DNA of 64,000 nucleotides. Source: Haloferax sp. Atlit-12N. Lineage in GTDB: Archaea; Halobacteriota; Halobacteria; Halobacteriales; Haloferacaceae. The notes below the pieces were generated by a model, which was not told the origin of the DNA, made no database searches, and was given only the letters and a program-made list of their open reading frames with translations. Of the stretch, positions 44,144-52,047 are shown piece by piece (position 1 is the first letter of the stretch; every line of letters starts with the position of its first letter). The DNA is taken from positions 62,001 to 126,000 of the forward strand of contig NZ_PSYW01000002.1 of assembly GCF_003383095.1 (NCBI RefSeq). Direction: 5' to 3'. A program made the translations under genes and the position numbers.

Positions 44144-45505
44144 TTACTCTTCGAGGAGTTCTTCTTCCTCGTCGTCGCTGTCGTTGCGGTCGGCGTTGGC
44201 GCGGCGGCGCACGTCCACGCGGTAGTGCTCGAGGATGTCGCGCCCGAGCAGCAGCGGGTAGTCCATGTGCGAGCGGTCCTCGACGCTGGCGGTCACGGTG
44301 TGCTGGGTGCCGCCGATACCGATGACGAGGTCGACCACGGGACGGGCCTTCCCGCCCTTGAGGCTCCCGGACTTCACGCGCGTCATGCTCTTGATTGGCC
44401 CCGCGCCGATTTCGGCGGCGAGGCTCGTGTCGATGCTCGTCCGGGTCGCGCCGGTGTCGGACTTGGCGAGGGTCTGCTGGGAGCCGCTGGTCCCGTTGAC
44501 GACGACCTCCTCGATGTAGCCGATAAGGGGCGCTTCACCGTCGATGATGGGCGACTCGTTGGGGGCACACGAGGGGACGGAGTCGTCGAGCGTCGCCGAG
44601 AGCTCCTCGACGCGCGTCTCGTCGACCTCGCCGCCCGCGCGCTCGATTGCGAGCTTCGCGATGTGCGGCGCGGGGCTCTTGCCCGTCGCCTGATACAGAC
44701 CCTTGAAGCCGGCCGTCGGGTTGGCTTCGAGGACGAACCAGCCGTCTTCGCCCTCGACGAGGTCGACGCCGACGTAGTCCATCTCCATCACTTCGGCCGT
44801 GTAGAGCGCAGTTTCCCGCGCTTCCTCGGGCATCTCGTCGGTCGCGTTGAGCACGTCGCCGCCGAGGGCGACGTTGGTCCGCCAGTCGCCGTCAGGGGCG
44901 TATCGGTACATCGCACCGATGATTTCGCCGTCGACGATGTAGACGCGCAGGTCGCGGTGGCGGTCGCCGTCGCGGTCGATGAGCTTCTGCAGGAACGCCT
45001 GTCGGTTACCGACCTTCGGGTTCACGGGCTCGGTCAGGTCGACCTTCCACGTCCCGCCGCCGTGGGTGCCGATGGCGGACTTGTAGACGCCGACGTCGCC
45101 GAAGCGCTCGCGGCCCTTGTTCAGCCGGTCGTTCGAGAGCGCGAGGAGCGCGTCGGGCACCTGGATGTTCCAGTTGGCGAGGGTCGCGGCCGTGGCGAAC
45201 TTGTGAATGGCCGCGAGAACCGCGTCCGGCTCGTTGAGCATCGGTCGGATGCGGTTGAACGTCGTCGCCAGCCCGAGCAGTTCGGCGGGTTCTTCGGTGT
45301 TCGACAGGAGCAGTCGGTTCGCGATGATGTCCACCTCAGGCTCGACTGTCACCTCGCCGTCTTCGATGCTGACCGCCGCGTTCTCCCGACGGAGCCACAC
45401 CGGTTCGTGGCCGAGGTCTTCGACCGCGTTGAGGATTGCCTTCGTCTCCTTGCTGTTGTGCAGAGAAAGCACGCCGACACGCACGGCGTCGTCTGTGGTG
45501 GACAT
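44144..45505 (-). CDS. RimK-type ATP-grasp ligase fused to a RimB-like aspartic protease domain
   Basis: 453 residues. Residues ~1-290 are an ATP-grasp amide ligase of the RimK family: YKSAIGTHGGGTW (141-153) is the glycine-rich ATP lid and D248, E260 and N262 (VGVDLVEG, VLEANPT) are the Mg ligands. Residues ~325-440 form a retropepsin-like fold with the DTGA motif (350-353) followed by RTSID and DYPLLLGRDIL, matching the RimB/ATP-dependent zinc protease family. Such fusions are rare; usually rimK and rimB are separate genes. An acidic tail ends the protein. Start at 45505 gives the family N-terminus. The substrate, probably an amino-acid or peptide tag, is unknown. Confidence 0.9.
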   Translation of the reverse strand: MSTTDDAVRVGVLSLHNSKETKAILNAVEDLGHEPVWLRRENAAVSIEDGEVTVEPEVDIIANRLLLSNTEEPAELLGLATTFNRIRPMLNEPDAVLAAIHKFATAATLANWNIQVPDALLALSNDRLNKGRERFGDVGVYKSAIGTHGGGTWKVDLTEPVNPKVGNRQAFLQKLIDRDGDRHRDLRVYIVDGEIIGAMYRYAPDGDWRTNVALGGDVLNATDEMPEEARETALYTAEVMEMDYVGVDLVEGEDGWFVLEANPTAGFKGLYQATGKSPAPHIAKLAIERAGGEVDETRVEELSATLDDSVPSCAPNESPIIDGEAPLIGYIEEVVVNGTSGSQQTLAKSDTGATRTSIDTSLAAEIGAGPIKSMTRVKSGSLKGGKARPVVDLVIGIGGTQHTVTASVEDRSHMDYPLLLGRDILEHYRVDVRRRANADRNDSDDEEEELLEE

Positions 45506-45606
45506 ACTCAGTTGATATCCTCCGGGTTTCAAAGACATGACGGTCGAGAGCCGGCCGCCCGCGATTCGCGGCCGCGAGGACTGCGTCGGGCGGTCCGTCG
45601 CGACCG

Positions 45607-45613
45607 TTTATAA
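45607..45613 (+). promoter_or_regulatory. TATA box for the aspartoacylase-like gene at 45637
   Basis: TTTATAA in ACCGTTTATAACC, 24-30 nt before the ATG at 45637, a textbook haloarchaeal box A for a leaderless transcript. Confidence 0.65.
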
Positions 45614-45636
45614 CCCCGGCCCTCCCATCGCATCAC

Positions 45637-46662
45637 ATGGCCGACAACGAGGCCTTCACCTACAACGGCGGGAAGGTCGAGCCGGGCGAGACACAGGACA
45701 TCCGGTACGGCATCTCCGAGACGTATCTCGGCGACCCGGTTCGCATCCCCGTCACCATCATCAACGGGGAGCAGCCGGGGCCGACCGTGTTCCTCTCCGC
45801 CGCCGCCCACGGCGACGAACTGAACGGTATCGAGGTCGTCCGCGAGGTGGCCTACGAGTGGGACCTCGCGGACCTCGCGGGCACGCTCGTCTGCATGCCG
45901 GTGATGAACGTCCCCGCGTTCCTCGCCCAACAGCGGTATCTCCCCATCTACGACCGCGACCTGAACCGGTCGTTCCCGGGCTCCGAGACCTCCACGGGGG
46001 CCAAGCGGATGGCACACCGCATCTACCAGAACTTCATCGCGCCCTGCGACCTCGGCATCGACTTCCACACGTCGACGCGGGGGCGGACCAACATGCTCCA
46101 CGTCCGCGCGGACATGTCCGACCCCGCGGTCGCGCGACTCGCAAACGCCTTCGGCTCGCACGTCATCATCGACAGTTCCGGGTCCAGCGGGATGCTCCGC
46201 ACCGAGTCGTCGGCGAGCGGGACGCCGGCCATCACCGTCGAGATGGGCGAGGCCCACCGCTTCCAGCGCGAACTTATCGACGAGGCGCTCGCGGGCGTCG
46301 AGAGCGTCTTCGCCGAGTACGGCCTCCGGGGAGCCTCGACGGTCAACTGGCCGGGCTGGCGGACCGTCATCTCGGACGAAAACGAGAAGACGTGGCTCCG
46401 CGCCGACGCGGGCGGCATCGTCGACATGCACCACGACCGCGGCGCGCTCGTCCACGAGGGCGACCGCATCTGCACGATTACGAACCCGTTCAAGGACGAC
46501 AACGTCACCGTCGTCGCCCCCTTCACGGGCCTGCTCGTCGGCGTCCTCGAAAACCCGGTCGTCTACCCCGGGAACCCGCTTTGCCACCTCGTCGAACTGA
46601 AGGACAAGGTGCGGCGCGTCGTCGAGCGCGAGCAGTCCGGCACCCCCGAGCCGACGCTCTGA
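45637..46662 (+). CDS. succinylglutamate desuccinylase/aspartoacylase family protein (M14)
   Basis: 341 residues, a family member of usual length. Zinc ligands H58 and E61 (AAHGDELNGIE), an NR motif in DRDLNRSFPG (about 107-116), and the third ligand in IDFHTSTRGRTN (about 145-156). A C-terminal lipoyl-like beta domain contains DNVTVVAPFTGLLVGVLENPVVYPG. It is divergent from the RimK-RimB fusion gene with 131 bp between starts; the M14-type hydrolase is a known companion of RimK-like ligases in several predicted peptide or amino-acid modification systems. A strong TATA box gives a leaderless start. Confidence 0.9.
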   Translation: MADNEAFTYNGGKVEPGETQDIRYGISETYLGDPVRIPVTIINGEQPGPTVFLSAAAHGDELNGIEVVREVAYEWDLADLAGTLVCMPVMNVPAFLAQQRYLPIYDRDLNRSFPGSETSTGAKRMAHRIYQNFIAPCDLGIDFHTSTRGRTNMLHVRADMSDPAVARLANAFGSHVIIDSSGSSGMLRTESSASGTPAITVEMGEAHRFQRELIDEALAGVESVFAEYGLRGASTVNWPGWRTVISDENEKTWLRADAGGIVDMHHDRGALVHEGDRICTITNPFKDDNVTVVAPFTGLLVGVLENPVVYPGNPLCHLVELKDKVRRVVEREQSGTPEPTL

Positions 46663-46772
46663 GACCGGCCAGCCGGCCCCGAGATATTCGGGGGCCGGCG
46701 ACTTTTGCCAACCCTCACGAAACTCCATACACGTAAGTTCTATACCCTCCCCTTCCCGACACTCACAGGAGC

Positions 46773-47168
46773 ATGAGTCAGTCTTACAATCGGGGCCTCA
46801 TCGAGGACTTCAGCAGATGGCGGGAGTTCTCGGCCGGCATGTGGGCCTGGATATTCCACAAGTTCACCGGCTGGGTGCTTGTGGGCTATCTCTTCACCCA
46901 CATCGCCGTGTTGTCGACGGCCCTCTCGGGCGCGGCGGCGTACACGAACACGATTCAGGCGCTGGAGAGTCTCTTGGTCGTGCGTATTCTGGAAGTCGGG
47001 CTGCTCGCGGTGGCGGTGTTTCACATCCTCAATGGACTGCGGCTGCTGTTCGTCGACCTGGGCGTCGGGCTGGAAGCACAGGACAAGAGCTTCTACGCGT
47101 CGCTCATCCTCACGGGTGTCATCGTCGTCGCGAGCGTTCCCACGTTCCTCTCGGGGGTGAGCATCTAA
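46773..47168 (+). CDS. sdhC: succinate dehydrogenase cytochrome b subunit
   Basis: 131 residues with three hydrophobic helices (about 31-55, 65-85 and 108-128). The conserved haem-binding region [29 protein letters not shown] block is at about 17-41 and [14 protein letters not shown] follows the second helix. It anchors the SdhA/B subunits in the membrane and helps reduce quinone. First gene of sdhCDBA; TTCTATACC at 46738-46746 could be the promoter. The stop TAA overlaps the next ATG by one base (TAATG), indicating translational coupling. Confidence 0.93.
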   Translation: MSQSYNRGLIEDFSRWREFSAGMWAWIFHKFTGWVLVGYLFTHIAVLSTALSGAAAYTNTIQALESLLVVRILEVGLLAVAVFHILNGLRLLFVDLGVGLEAQDKSFYASLILTGVIVVASVPTFLSGVSI

Positions 47169-47539
47169 TGGCAGAGCGATACACGTCCTTCGAACCCGGC
47201 GGCCGGCGGTGGCTCTGGCAGCGGCTGACAGCCGCCTTCCTCGTCGTGGTGCTGGCGTTCCACTTCTTCCTGCTCCACTTCGTCAACCACGCCGACGAAG
47301 TGACGTTCGCCCTCTCACAGGCGCGCATGGAGCAGCTGACGTACTTCTCGCTGATGATCCTGTTCCTCGTCACCGCGACGTTCCACGGGGTCAACGGCGT
47401 CTACAACGCCCTCGTCAACCAGGGCCTCACGGGTACCCGGAAGACGGCGGTCAAGGCGATTCTCGGTCTCGCGAGCGTCCTCCTCATCGTGCAGGGCGTC
47501 CGCACGGCCCTCGCGTGGGCCGGAGGTGTTCCCATCTAA
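47168..47539 (+). CDS. sdhD: succinate dehydrogenase hydrophobic membrane anchor subunit
   Basis: 123 residues, three helices (about 16-38, 53-75 and 92-118). LAFHFFLLHFVNH and TATFHGVNGVYNAL carry histidines at haem- or quinone-site positions. The second small membrane subunit of complex II. It starts on the stop of sdhC and ends on the start of sdhB (TAATG overlaps at both ends), so the four subunits are translated together. Confidence 0.92.
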   Translation: MAERYTSFEPGGRRWLWQRLTAAFLVVVLAFHFFLLHFVNHADEVTFALSQARMEQLTYFSLMILFLVTATFHGVNGVYNALVNQGLTGTRKTAVKAILGLASVLLIVQGVRTALAWAGGVPI

Positions 47540-48420
47540 TGAGCACGCAAGTTCCCGAATCTGTCGAAGAGGAATCGACCACGGAGACGGCGTCCGCCGG
47601 CAAGCAGAAGCGCGACGCGAAAAAGCGCGAGCGCGCCGAGCGAGTCCAAGAGCAGCGCGAGGCCGAGGCGGCCGAGAAGGCGCGCTCCGCGGACGACACG
47701 TTCCACCTCAAGGTCTTCCGCTACGACCCCGAGGTGCCGGAGAAACAGGAGCCCCGCTTCGACGACTTCCACGTCCCGTACAAGCAGGGGATGACGGTCC
47801 TCGACGCGCTCATGTGGGCGCGGGACCACTACGACTCCTCGCTTACCTTCCGGCACTCCTGCCGGCAGGCCATCTGCGGGTCCGACGCGCTGTTCGTCAA
47901 CGGGTCGCAGCGACTCGGCTGTAAGACCCAGCTGTCGGACCTCTCGGAGCCGATTCGGGTCGAGCCGCTCCCGCACGCCGACGTGGTCAAGGACCTCGTC
48001 GTCGACATGGAGCACTTCTACGACCAGATGGAGTCGGTCGAGCCGTACTTCCAGACGAACTCGCTTCCGGACGGCGAACTCGACGAGCAGCGCCAGACGC
48101 GCGAGAACCGCGAGAAGGTCAAGATGTCCACCCGCTGCATCTGGTGTAGCGCGTGTATGTCCTCCTGTAACATCGCCGCCGGCGACAACGAGTATCTCGG
48201 TCCCGCGGCCATCAACAAGGCCTACCGCTTCGCCATGGACGAACGCGAGGGCGAGGACATGAAACAGCGCCGCCTCGAAATCCTCGAACAGGAACACGGC
48301 GTCTGGCGCTGCCAGACCCAGTTCTCCTGTACCGAGGTGTGCCCGAAGGACATCCCCCTCACGGAGCACATCCAGGAACTCAAGCGCGAGGCGATTAAGA
48401 ACAACCTGAAGTTCTGGTGA
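47539..48420 (+). CDS. sdhB: succinate dehydrogenase iron-sulphur subunit
   Basis: 293 residues. Cysteine motifs for the three clusters are all present: the [2Fe-2S] set in CRQAICGSDA and GCKT (about 111-130), the [4Fe-4S] set CIWCSACMSSC (about 199-209) and the [3Fe-4S]/[4Fe-4S] set CQTQFSCTEVCP (about 256-267). It carries electrons from FAD in SdhA to quinone. The N-terminus has an unusually long, highly charged extension of about 55 residues (alternating Lys/Arg and Glu/Ala) before the ferredoxin domain. It overlaps sdhD by one base and precedes sdhA by 55 bp. Confidence 0.96.
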   Translation: MSTQVPESVEEESTTETASAGKQKRDAKKRERAERVQEQREAEAAEKARSADDTFHLKVFRYDPEVPEKQEPRFDDFHVPYKQGMTVLDALMWARDHYDSSLTFRHSCRQAICGSDALFVNGSQRLGCKTQLSDLSEPIRVEPLPHADVVKDLVVDMEHFYDQMESVEPYFQTNSLPDGELDEQRQTRENREKVKMSTRCIWCSACMSSCNIAAGDNEYLGPAAINKAYRFAMDEREGEDMKQRRLEILEQEHGVWRCQTQFSCTEVCPKDIPLTEHIQELKREAIKNNLKFW

Positions 48421-48475
48421 ACTTCCCGGTGAAACCCTGAAGTTCGACCAACCCTACGACACATCCAAACACACC

Positions 48476-50323
48476 ATGTACGAACACGACGTTATCGTAG
48501 TCGGCGCGGGCGGGGCGGGCCTGCGCGCGGCGATTGCGGCACACGAGGAAGGGGCCGACGTGGCCATCGTGTCGAAGCTCCACCCGGTCCGAAGTCACAC
48601 GGGCGCGGCGGAGGGCGGCATCAACGCCGCGCTCCGCGAAGGCGACTCGTGGGAGGACCACGCCTACGACACGATGAAGGGCTCGGACTATCTGGCCGAC
48701 GCGCCGGCGGCCGAGACCCTCTGTAAGGACAGCCCGAAAGAGACCATCAAGCTCGAACACTGGGGGATGGCGTTCTCCCGTGACGACGACGGCCGCGTCA
48801 GCCAGCGGCCGTTCGGTGGGCTCTCGTTCCCGCGGACCACCTACGCGGGCGCGGAGACGGGCCACCAGCTGCTCCACACGATGTACGAGCAGCTCGTCAA
48901 GCGCGGCATCAAGGTCTACGACGAGTGGCACGTGACCCGACTGGCCGTCTCCGACGAGGAGAAGCCGGAAGACCGGAACTGCCACGGCATCGTCGCCTAC
49001 GACGTTCAGACCGGACAGGTAGAGGGCTTCCGCGCCCGCAACGGCGTCATCCTCGCCACCGGCGGTCTCGGACAGGTCTACGACCACACGACGAACGCGG
49101 TCGCCAACACCGGCGATGGCGTCGCGATGGCCTACCGCGCCGGCGCGCCGATGGAGGACATGGAGTTCATCCAGTTCCACCCGACGACGCTCCCCTCGAC
49201 GGGTGTCCTCATCACCGAGGGCGTCCGCGGCGAGGGCGGCATCCTCTACAACGAAAACGGCGAGCGCTTCATGTTCGAGTATGGCTACGCGAACAACCTC
49301 GGCGAACTCGCCTCGCGCGACGTTGTCTCCCGGGCCGAACTCACGGAGGTCAACGAGGGCCGCGGCATCGAAGACGAGTACGTCCACCTCGACATGCGCC
49401 ACCTCGGCGAAGAGCGCATCATCGACCGCCTCGAGAACATCGTCCACCTCTCGGAGGACTTCGAGGGCGTCAACCCCCTCGAAGCGCCGATGCCGGTCAA
49501 GCCCGGCCAGCACTACGCGATGGGCGGCATCGAGACCGACGAGAACGGCGAGACCTGCATCTCCGGCCTCTACGCGGCCGGCGAGTGCGCCTGCGCGTCC
49601 GTCCACGGCGGTAACCGCCTCGGCGGCAACGCGCTCCCTGAACTCATCGTCTTCGGGAAGCGCGCCGGCCATCACGCCGCGGGCAAGGACATGGAAGAAG
49701 CCGAAATCACGACCGGCAAGGTCGGCGACTACGAACTCGGTGAGGTCGACTCGCCGGTCGAACTCGGCGAAGCGGGCATCGGCGAGGACGCCGTCGCCGA
49801 CGGCGGGACGGCGGCGGACGCCGGCGCGTCCGTCTCCGGAGTGGACCTCGTCCAGCGCGCCGTCGAAGACGAGCGCGAGACCATCGACACCCTCCTGGAG
49901 CGAGAAGACGGTATCCAGCAGGCCGAGATTCGCGAGCGCGTCCAGAAGTCGATGACGCGCAACGTGAACGTCTTCCGCGAGGAATCGGCCCTCAAAGACG
50001 CGCTCCGCGACATCCGCGAGGCGCGCGAACTCTATCAGGACGTGTTCGTGGCCGACAAGTCGCGGACGTTCAACACGGACCTGCTCCAGACGTTGGAGAC
50101 GCGCAACATCCTCGACATCGCCGAGGCCATCACGCTCGGCGCGCTCGCGCGCAATGAGTTCCGCGGTGCCCACTGGCGCAAGGAGTACCAAGAGCGCCGC
50201 GACGAGGAGTGGCTCAAGCACACGATGCTTTCGTGGAACGACGGCCGCCCGGAACTCTGGTACAAGCCGGTCATCCTCGAAGGCGAGGACAAGACGTACG
50301 AGCCGAAGGTCCGGAGCTACTGA
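48476..50323 (+). CDS. sdhA: succinate dehydrogenase flavoprotein subunit
   Basis: 615 residues. The N-terminal FAD dinucleotide-binding motif VVGAGGAGLRAAIAA and RSHTGAAEGGINAAL, with the histidine that covalently links FAD, are intact. Catalytic residues appear in IQFHPTTLP, HLGEERIIDRL and the C-terminal capping region HGGNRLGGNALPEL. It oxidises succinate to fumarate in the TCA cycle, on the cytoplasmic face of the membrane. An acidic extension precedes the C-terminal helical domain (about 420-450), a haloarchaeal trait. Last gene of the sdhCDBA operon; the next feature is an odd tRNA-like sequence. Confidence 0.96.
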   Translation: MYEHDVIVVGAGGAGLRAAIAAHEEGADVAIVSKLHPVRSHTGAAEGGINAALREGDSWEDHAYDTMKGSDYLADAPAAETLCKDSPKETIKLEHWGMAFSRDDDGRVSQRPFGGLSFPRTTYAGAETGHQLLHTMYEQLVKRGIKVYDEWHVTRLAVSDEEKPEDRNCHGIVAYDVQTGQVEGFRARNGVILATGGLGQVYDHTTNAVANTGDGVAMAYRAGAPMEDMEFIQFHPTTLPSTGVLITEGVRGEGGILYNENGERFMFEYGYANNLGELASRDVVSRAELTEVNEGRGIEDEYVHLDMRHLGEERIIDRLENIVHLSEDFEGVNPLEAPMPVKPGQHYAMGGIETDENGETCISGLYAAGECACASVHGGNRLGGNALPELIVFGKRAGHHAAGKDMEEAEITTGKVGDYELGEVDSPVELGEAGIGEDAVADGGTAADAGASVSGVDLVQRAVEDERETIDTLLEREDGIQQAEIRERVQKSMTRNVNVFREESALKDALRDIREARELYQDVFVADKSRTFNTDLLQTLETRNILDIAEAITLGALARNEFRGAHWRKEYQERRDEEWLKHTMLSWNDGRPELWYKPVILEGEDKTYEPKVRSY

Positions 50324-50471
50324 GCCGACCGCGACTCGTCTGAGTCGTAGACGCCCTTTCTTTCGACGCCGACTCCCGAGCGGTGCACCGACGCGCTCAG
50401 CGCGCCGAATCGCGTGACCGCGGCCGGGGGCCACCAACGGCTATTTGCCCGCTCGACCCCTACGTCAGCCC

Positions 50472-50569
50472 GGAAGGGTGGCTCAGTGGTAGAGCACACC
50501 GGCGCAGGCCCTCGCGGTCGGTCCGGTGGTTTTCAATGGCTTCGCGTGGTTCGACTCCCGCCCCTTCCG
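50472..50569 (+). pseudogene. tRNA-like sequence, interrupted and abnormal
   Basis: A 98-nt segment with a perfect 7-bp acceptor pairing (GGAAGGG 50472-50478 with CCCTTCC 50562-50568), a normal D arm (GCTC, AGTGGTA, GAGC) and a T-loop-like GGTTCGACTCC. CACCG (50497-50501) can pair with CGGTG (50524-50528), but 22 nt lie between them where a 7-nt anticodon loop should be, and about 16 nt rather than ~5 separate this from the T arm. The T stem has mismatches with the normal 7-nt loop. No clean anticodon or intron boundary could be drawn, so isotype is not assigned. Either an intron-containing gene with a rare layout or a decayed tRNA. Confidence 0.5.
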
Positions 50570-50766
50570 TCTCGGAACTGCGGGTCGCCCGGCCTCGCCA
50601 TCCGATTGTCGGCGACTCGCCCTCTTCGACGACAGTCGAAGTCGGGGGCGTCGAACACCGACGATTATCCGATGTACGTTCGTGACGAATACAACGATTC
50701 TCTCGAATTCGGGACGTTCGGCGCCTCACCCCCGACCGCGGTTCTTCGACGATTGTTGTAAGAGAG

Positions 50767-50774
50767 TTTTATTA
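50767..50774 (+). promoter_or_regulatory. TATA box for the winged-helix gene
   Basis: TTTTATTA, 30-37 nt before the ATG at 50804 and only 18-25 nt before the ATG at 50792, so it supports the later start. Confidence 0.5.
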
Positions 50775-50803
50775 TCGTCGAAGCAAACAGGATGACAACG
50801 ACC

Positions 50804-51022
50804 ATGCAACAGACGGTTCCGACCATCGAAGTCCCCGGCGAACTCGAATCGCCCTCGGCCAAACTCGTGTACCTCTATCTCACCACGCACGACGGCGCGT
50901 CCATCACCGACCTACAGAACGGGCTGGAGATGAAGAAAATCGCCCTCTACAGCATCCTCAGTACGCTGTCGAAGCGCGGCTTCGTCCGACAGGACGCCGA
51001 ACGCTACCACGTCGCTCAGTGA
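50804..51022 (+). CDS. small winged-helix DNA-binding protein
   Basis: 72 residues from ATG 50804. After IEVPGELESPSAKLVYLYLTTH comes a helix-turn-helix (GASITDLQNGLEMKKIALYSILSTLSKRGFV as two helices and turn) and a short wing ending HVAQ. This is a minimal MarR/TrmB-like winged helix common in Halobacteria. The position of the TATA box favours 50804; an in-frame ATG at 50792 adds four residues. It could act as a local regulator. Its stop overlaps by 7 bp the stop of a convergent small zinc-finger gene. Confidence 0.8.
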   Translation: MQQTVPTIEVPGELESPSAKLVYLYLTTHDGASITDLQNGLEMKKIALYSILSTLSKRGFVRQDAERYHVAQ

Positions 51023-51174
51023 TTTCTCGGCGACCGCGCTGCCCGTACCTGTGCGCCGTCGCGGACCATATCCTCGCAGTTCGGGCAGACGCGCGGATTC
51101 TCCATGCCATCGGGAGTGAAGACTCGGGCGTATGCGGGCGTCACGAACGAACCACAGTTCTGACATTCCGGCAT
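51016..51174 (-). CDS. 52-residue zinc-finger protein (DUF7563-like)
   Basis: A very small gene from ATG 51174 to the stop at 51016. The product has two clean C-x2-C knuckles, C4/C7 in PECQNCGSF and C30/C33 in RVCPNCEDM, separated by AYARVFTPDGMENP, as in the widespread haloarchaeal DUF7563 small zinc-finger family. A TATA-like ACTTATG (51202-51208, minus) lies ~28-34 nt upstream. The stop codon overlaps the end of the convergent winged-helix gene by 7 bp. Function unknown; small two-knuckle proteins are often regulators or RNA-binding factors. Confidence 0.85.
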   Translation of the reverse strand: MPECQNCGSFVTPAYARVFTPDGMENPRVCPNCEDMVRDGAQVRAARSPRNH

Positions 51175-51215
51175 GGTATCTAGTATCCTCCATGATTATC
51201 ACATAAGTTTTCTCC

Positions 51216-51302
51216 CTAGACGAGTGCGAGAAGGAGGCCGACGACGAGGAGCGCGAAGATGAGAAGCGTCACGGCGAGCATGAATTGGTCGGTCGCGTTC
51301 AT
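51216..51302 (-). CDS. 28-residue single-helix membrane microprotein
   Basis: A tiny gene from ATG 51302 to TAG at 51216. The product begins MNATDQFMLAVTLLIFALLV and continues as one uninterrupted hydrophobic helix to its end, so it would be a single-pass membrane peptide. Support for it being real: a strong TATA-like TTTTATCTTTATC on the minus strand at 51323-51335, 21-33 nt before the ATG, the classic leaderless arrangement; GC-rich third positions; and the position just upstream of the DUF7563 gene on the same strand (41 bp). Function unknown. Such microproteins are usually missed by annotation. Confidence 0.6.
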   Translation of the reverse strand: MNATDQFMLAVTLLIFALLVVGLLLALV

Positions 51303-51322
51303 ACCGAACACGACGTTCCGGA

Positions 51323-51335
51323 TAAAGATAAAATT
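51323..51335 (-). promoter_or_regulatory. TATA region for the membrane microprotein gene
   Basis: TTTTATCTTTATC on the minus strand, 21-33 nt before ATG 51302, the main support for this 28-codon gene. Confidence 0.55.
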
Positions 51336-51448
51336 CCGTCTCGACGCCGCGTCCCCGCCGCCCTCGACGGATTTCTAATTTTCGACCGCGATAACGAGGG
51401 GGGTAGAACTAAATTCATTGCCTCCGTCGGTCCCGTAACGGTCCTCCA

Positions 51449-51868
51449 ATGGAGTTCGTGTACGCGTTGTCTGGGTTGTTCGCCGGGCTCTTTCTCGGAG
51501 CGGTGGCAGTCGTCACTGCGCTCACGTACACGCCCTACGGCGCGTCCCTGTTCGACACCGCGATAACCGCGCTGACCGGTGTCACGCTCCAACTGGGAAA
51601 CCTCCTGTTCATCTCGGCGCTCACCGCCCTCGCGTTCGAGGGCCTCGCGATGAGCGGCATCCGGTATCCGATCGTCGTCCCCGCGGCGTTCGCGTACGTG
51701 CTCACTCACGTCACGGTCTACTACTCGTGCATCCGCATCACCGACCTCCAGTCGGAGCCACTCGACCCCGACGTTATCATCAAGCATAATCCGTTTCGGG
51801 CGCTCGTCCTCGGCGTGCCGGGGTCGCTTCTCCTCATTCGGGTCCGGCCGCCCGCGAGGCGGAACTGA
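51449..51868 (+). CDS. membrane protein of unknown function, 139 aa
   Basis: 139 residues with four hydrophobic segments (about 5-27, 46-63, 76-93 and 116-130). A cytoplasmic or outer loop contains TDLQSEPLDPDVIIKHNPF. I recognise no family. The start at 51449 is the only ATG with a good hydrophobic N-terminus. It is divergent from the microprotein gene, with 146 bp between starts that include the microprotein's TATA region. The gene ends about 95 bp before the 3' end of the convergent tRNA-Thr gene. Confidence 0.6.
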   Translation: MEFVYALSGLFAGLFLGAVAVVTALTYTPYGASLFDTAITALTGVTLQLGNLLFISALTALAFEGLAMSGIRYPIVVPAAFAYVLTHVTVYYSCIRITDLQSEPLDPDVIIKHNPFRALVLGVPGSLLLIRVRPPARRN

Positions 51869-51962
51869 ACCCGTCTCGACGAACCGCGGGCGTGGCTCCG
51901 GCTCGCGACGACTGAACGCGAGGCCCGCGTGGGCCGCAGAAAACGGTCGAACCGGCGAAGGA

Positions 51963-52036
51963 AGCCAGGAGTGGGATTTGAACCCACGAAGTCTCGATTA
52001 CAAGTCGAGTGCATGAACCGCCCATGCTCTCCTGGC
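51963..52036 (-). tRNA. tRNA-Thr(UGU)
   Basis: 74 nt. Acceptor stem pairs 52030-52036 with 51964-51970; discriminator U at 51963. The anticodon loop is CTTGTAA between CTCGA and TCGAG, anticodon TGT. T arm GGGTTCAAATCCC. No intron and no encoded CCA. Confidence 0.95.
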
Positions 52037-52047
52037 GCGTCCGTCGA

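Noticed and set aside
43517..45613. Plus-strand 698-codon frame over AlkA and the RimK fusion
   Set aside because: Shadow of minus-strand genes with clear motifs.
50472..50569. Calling this a functional tRNA with a named anticodon
   Set aside because: No anticodon loop or intron boundary could be drawn; only a tRNA-like annotation is justified.
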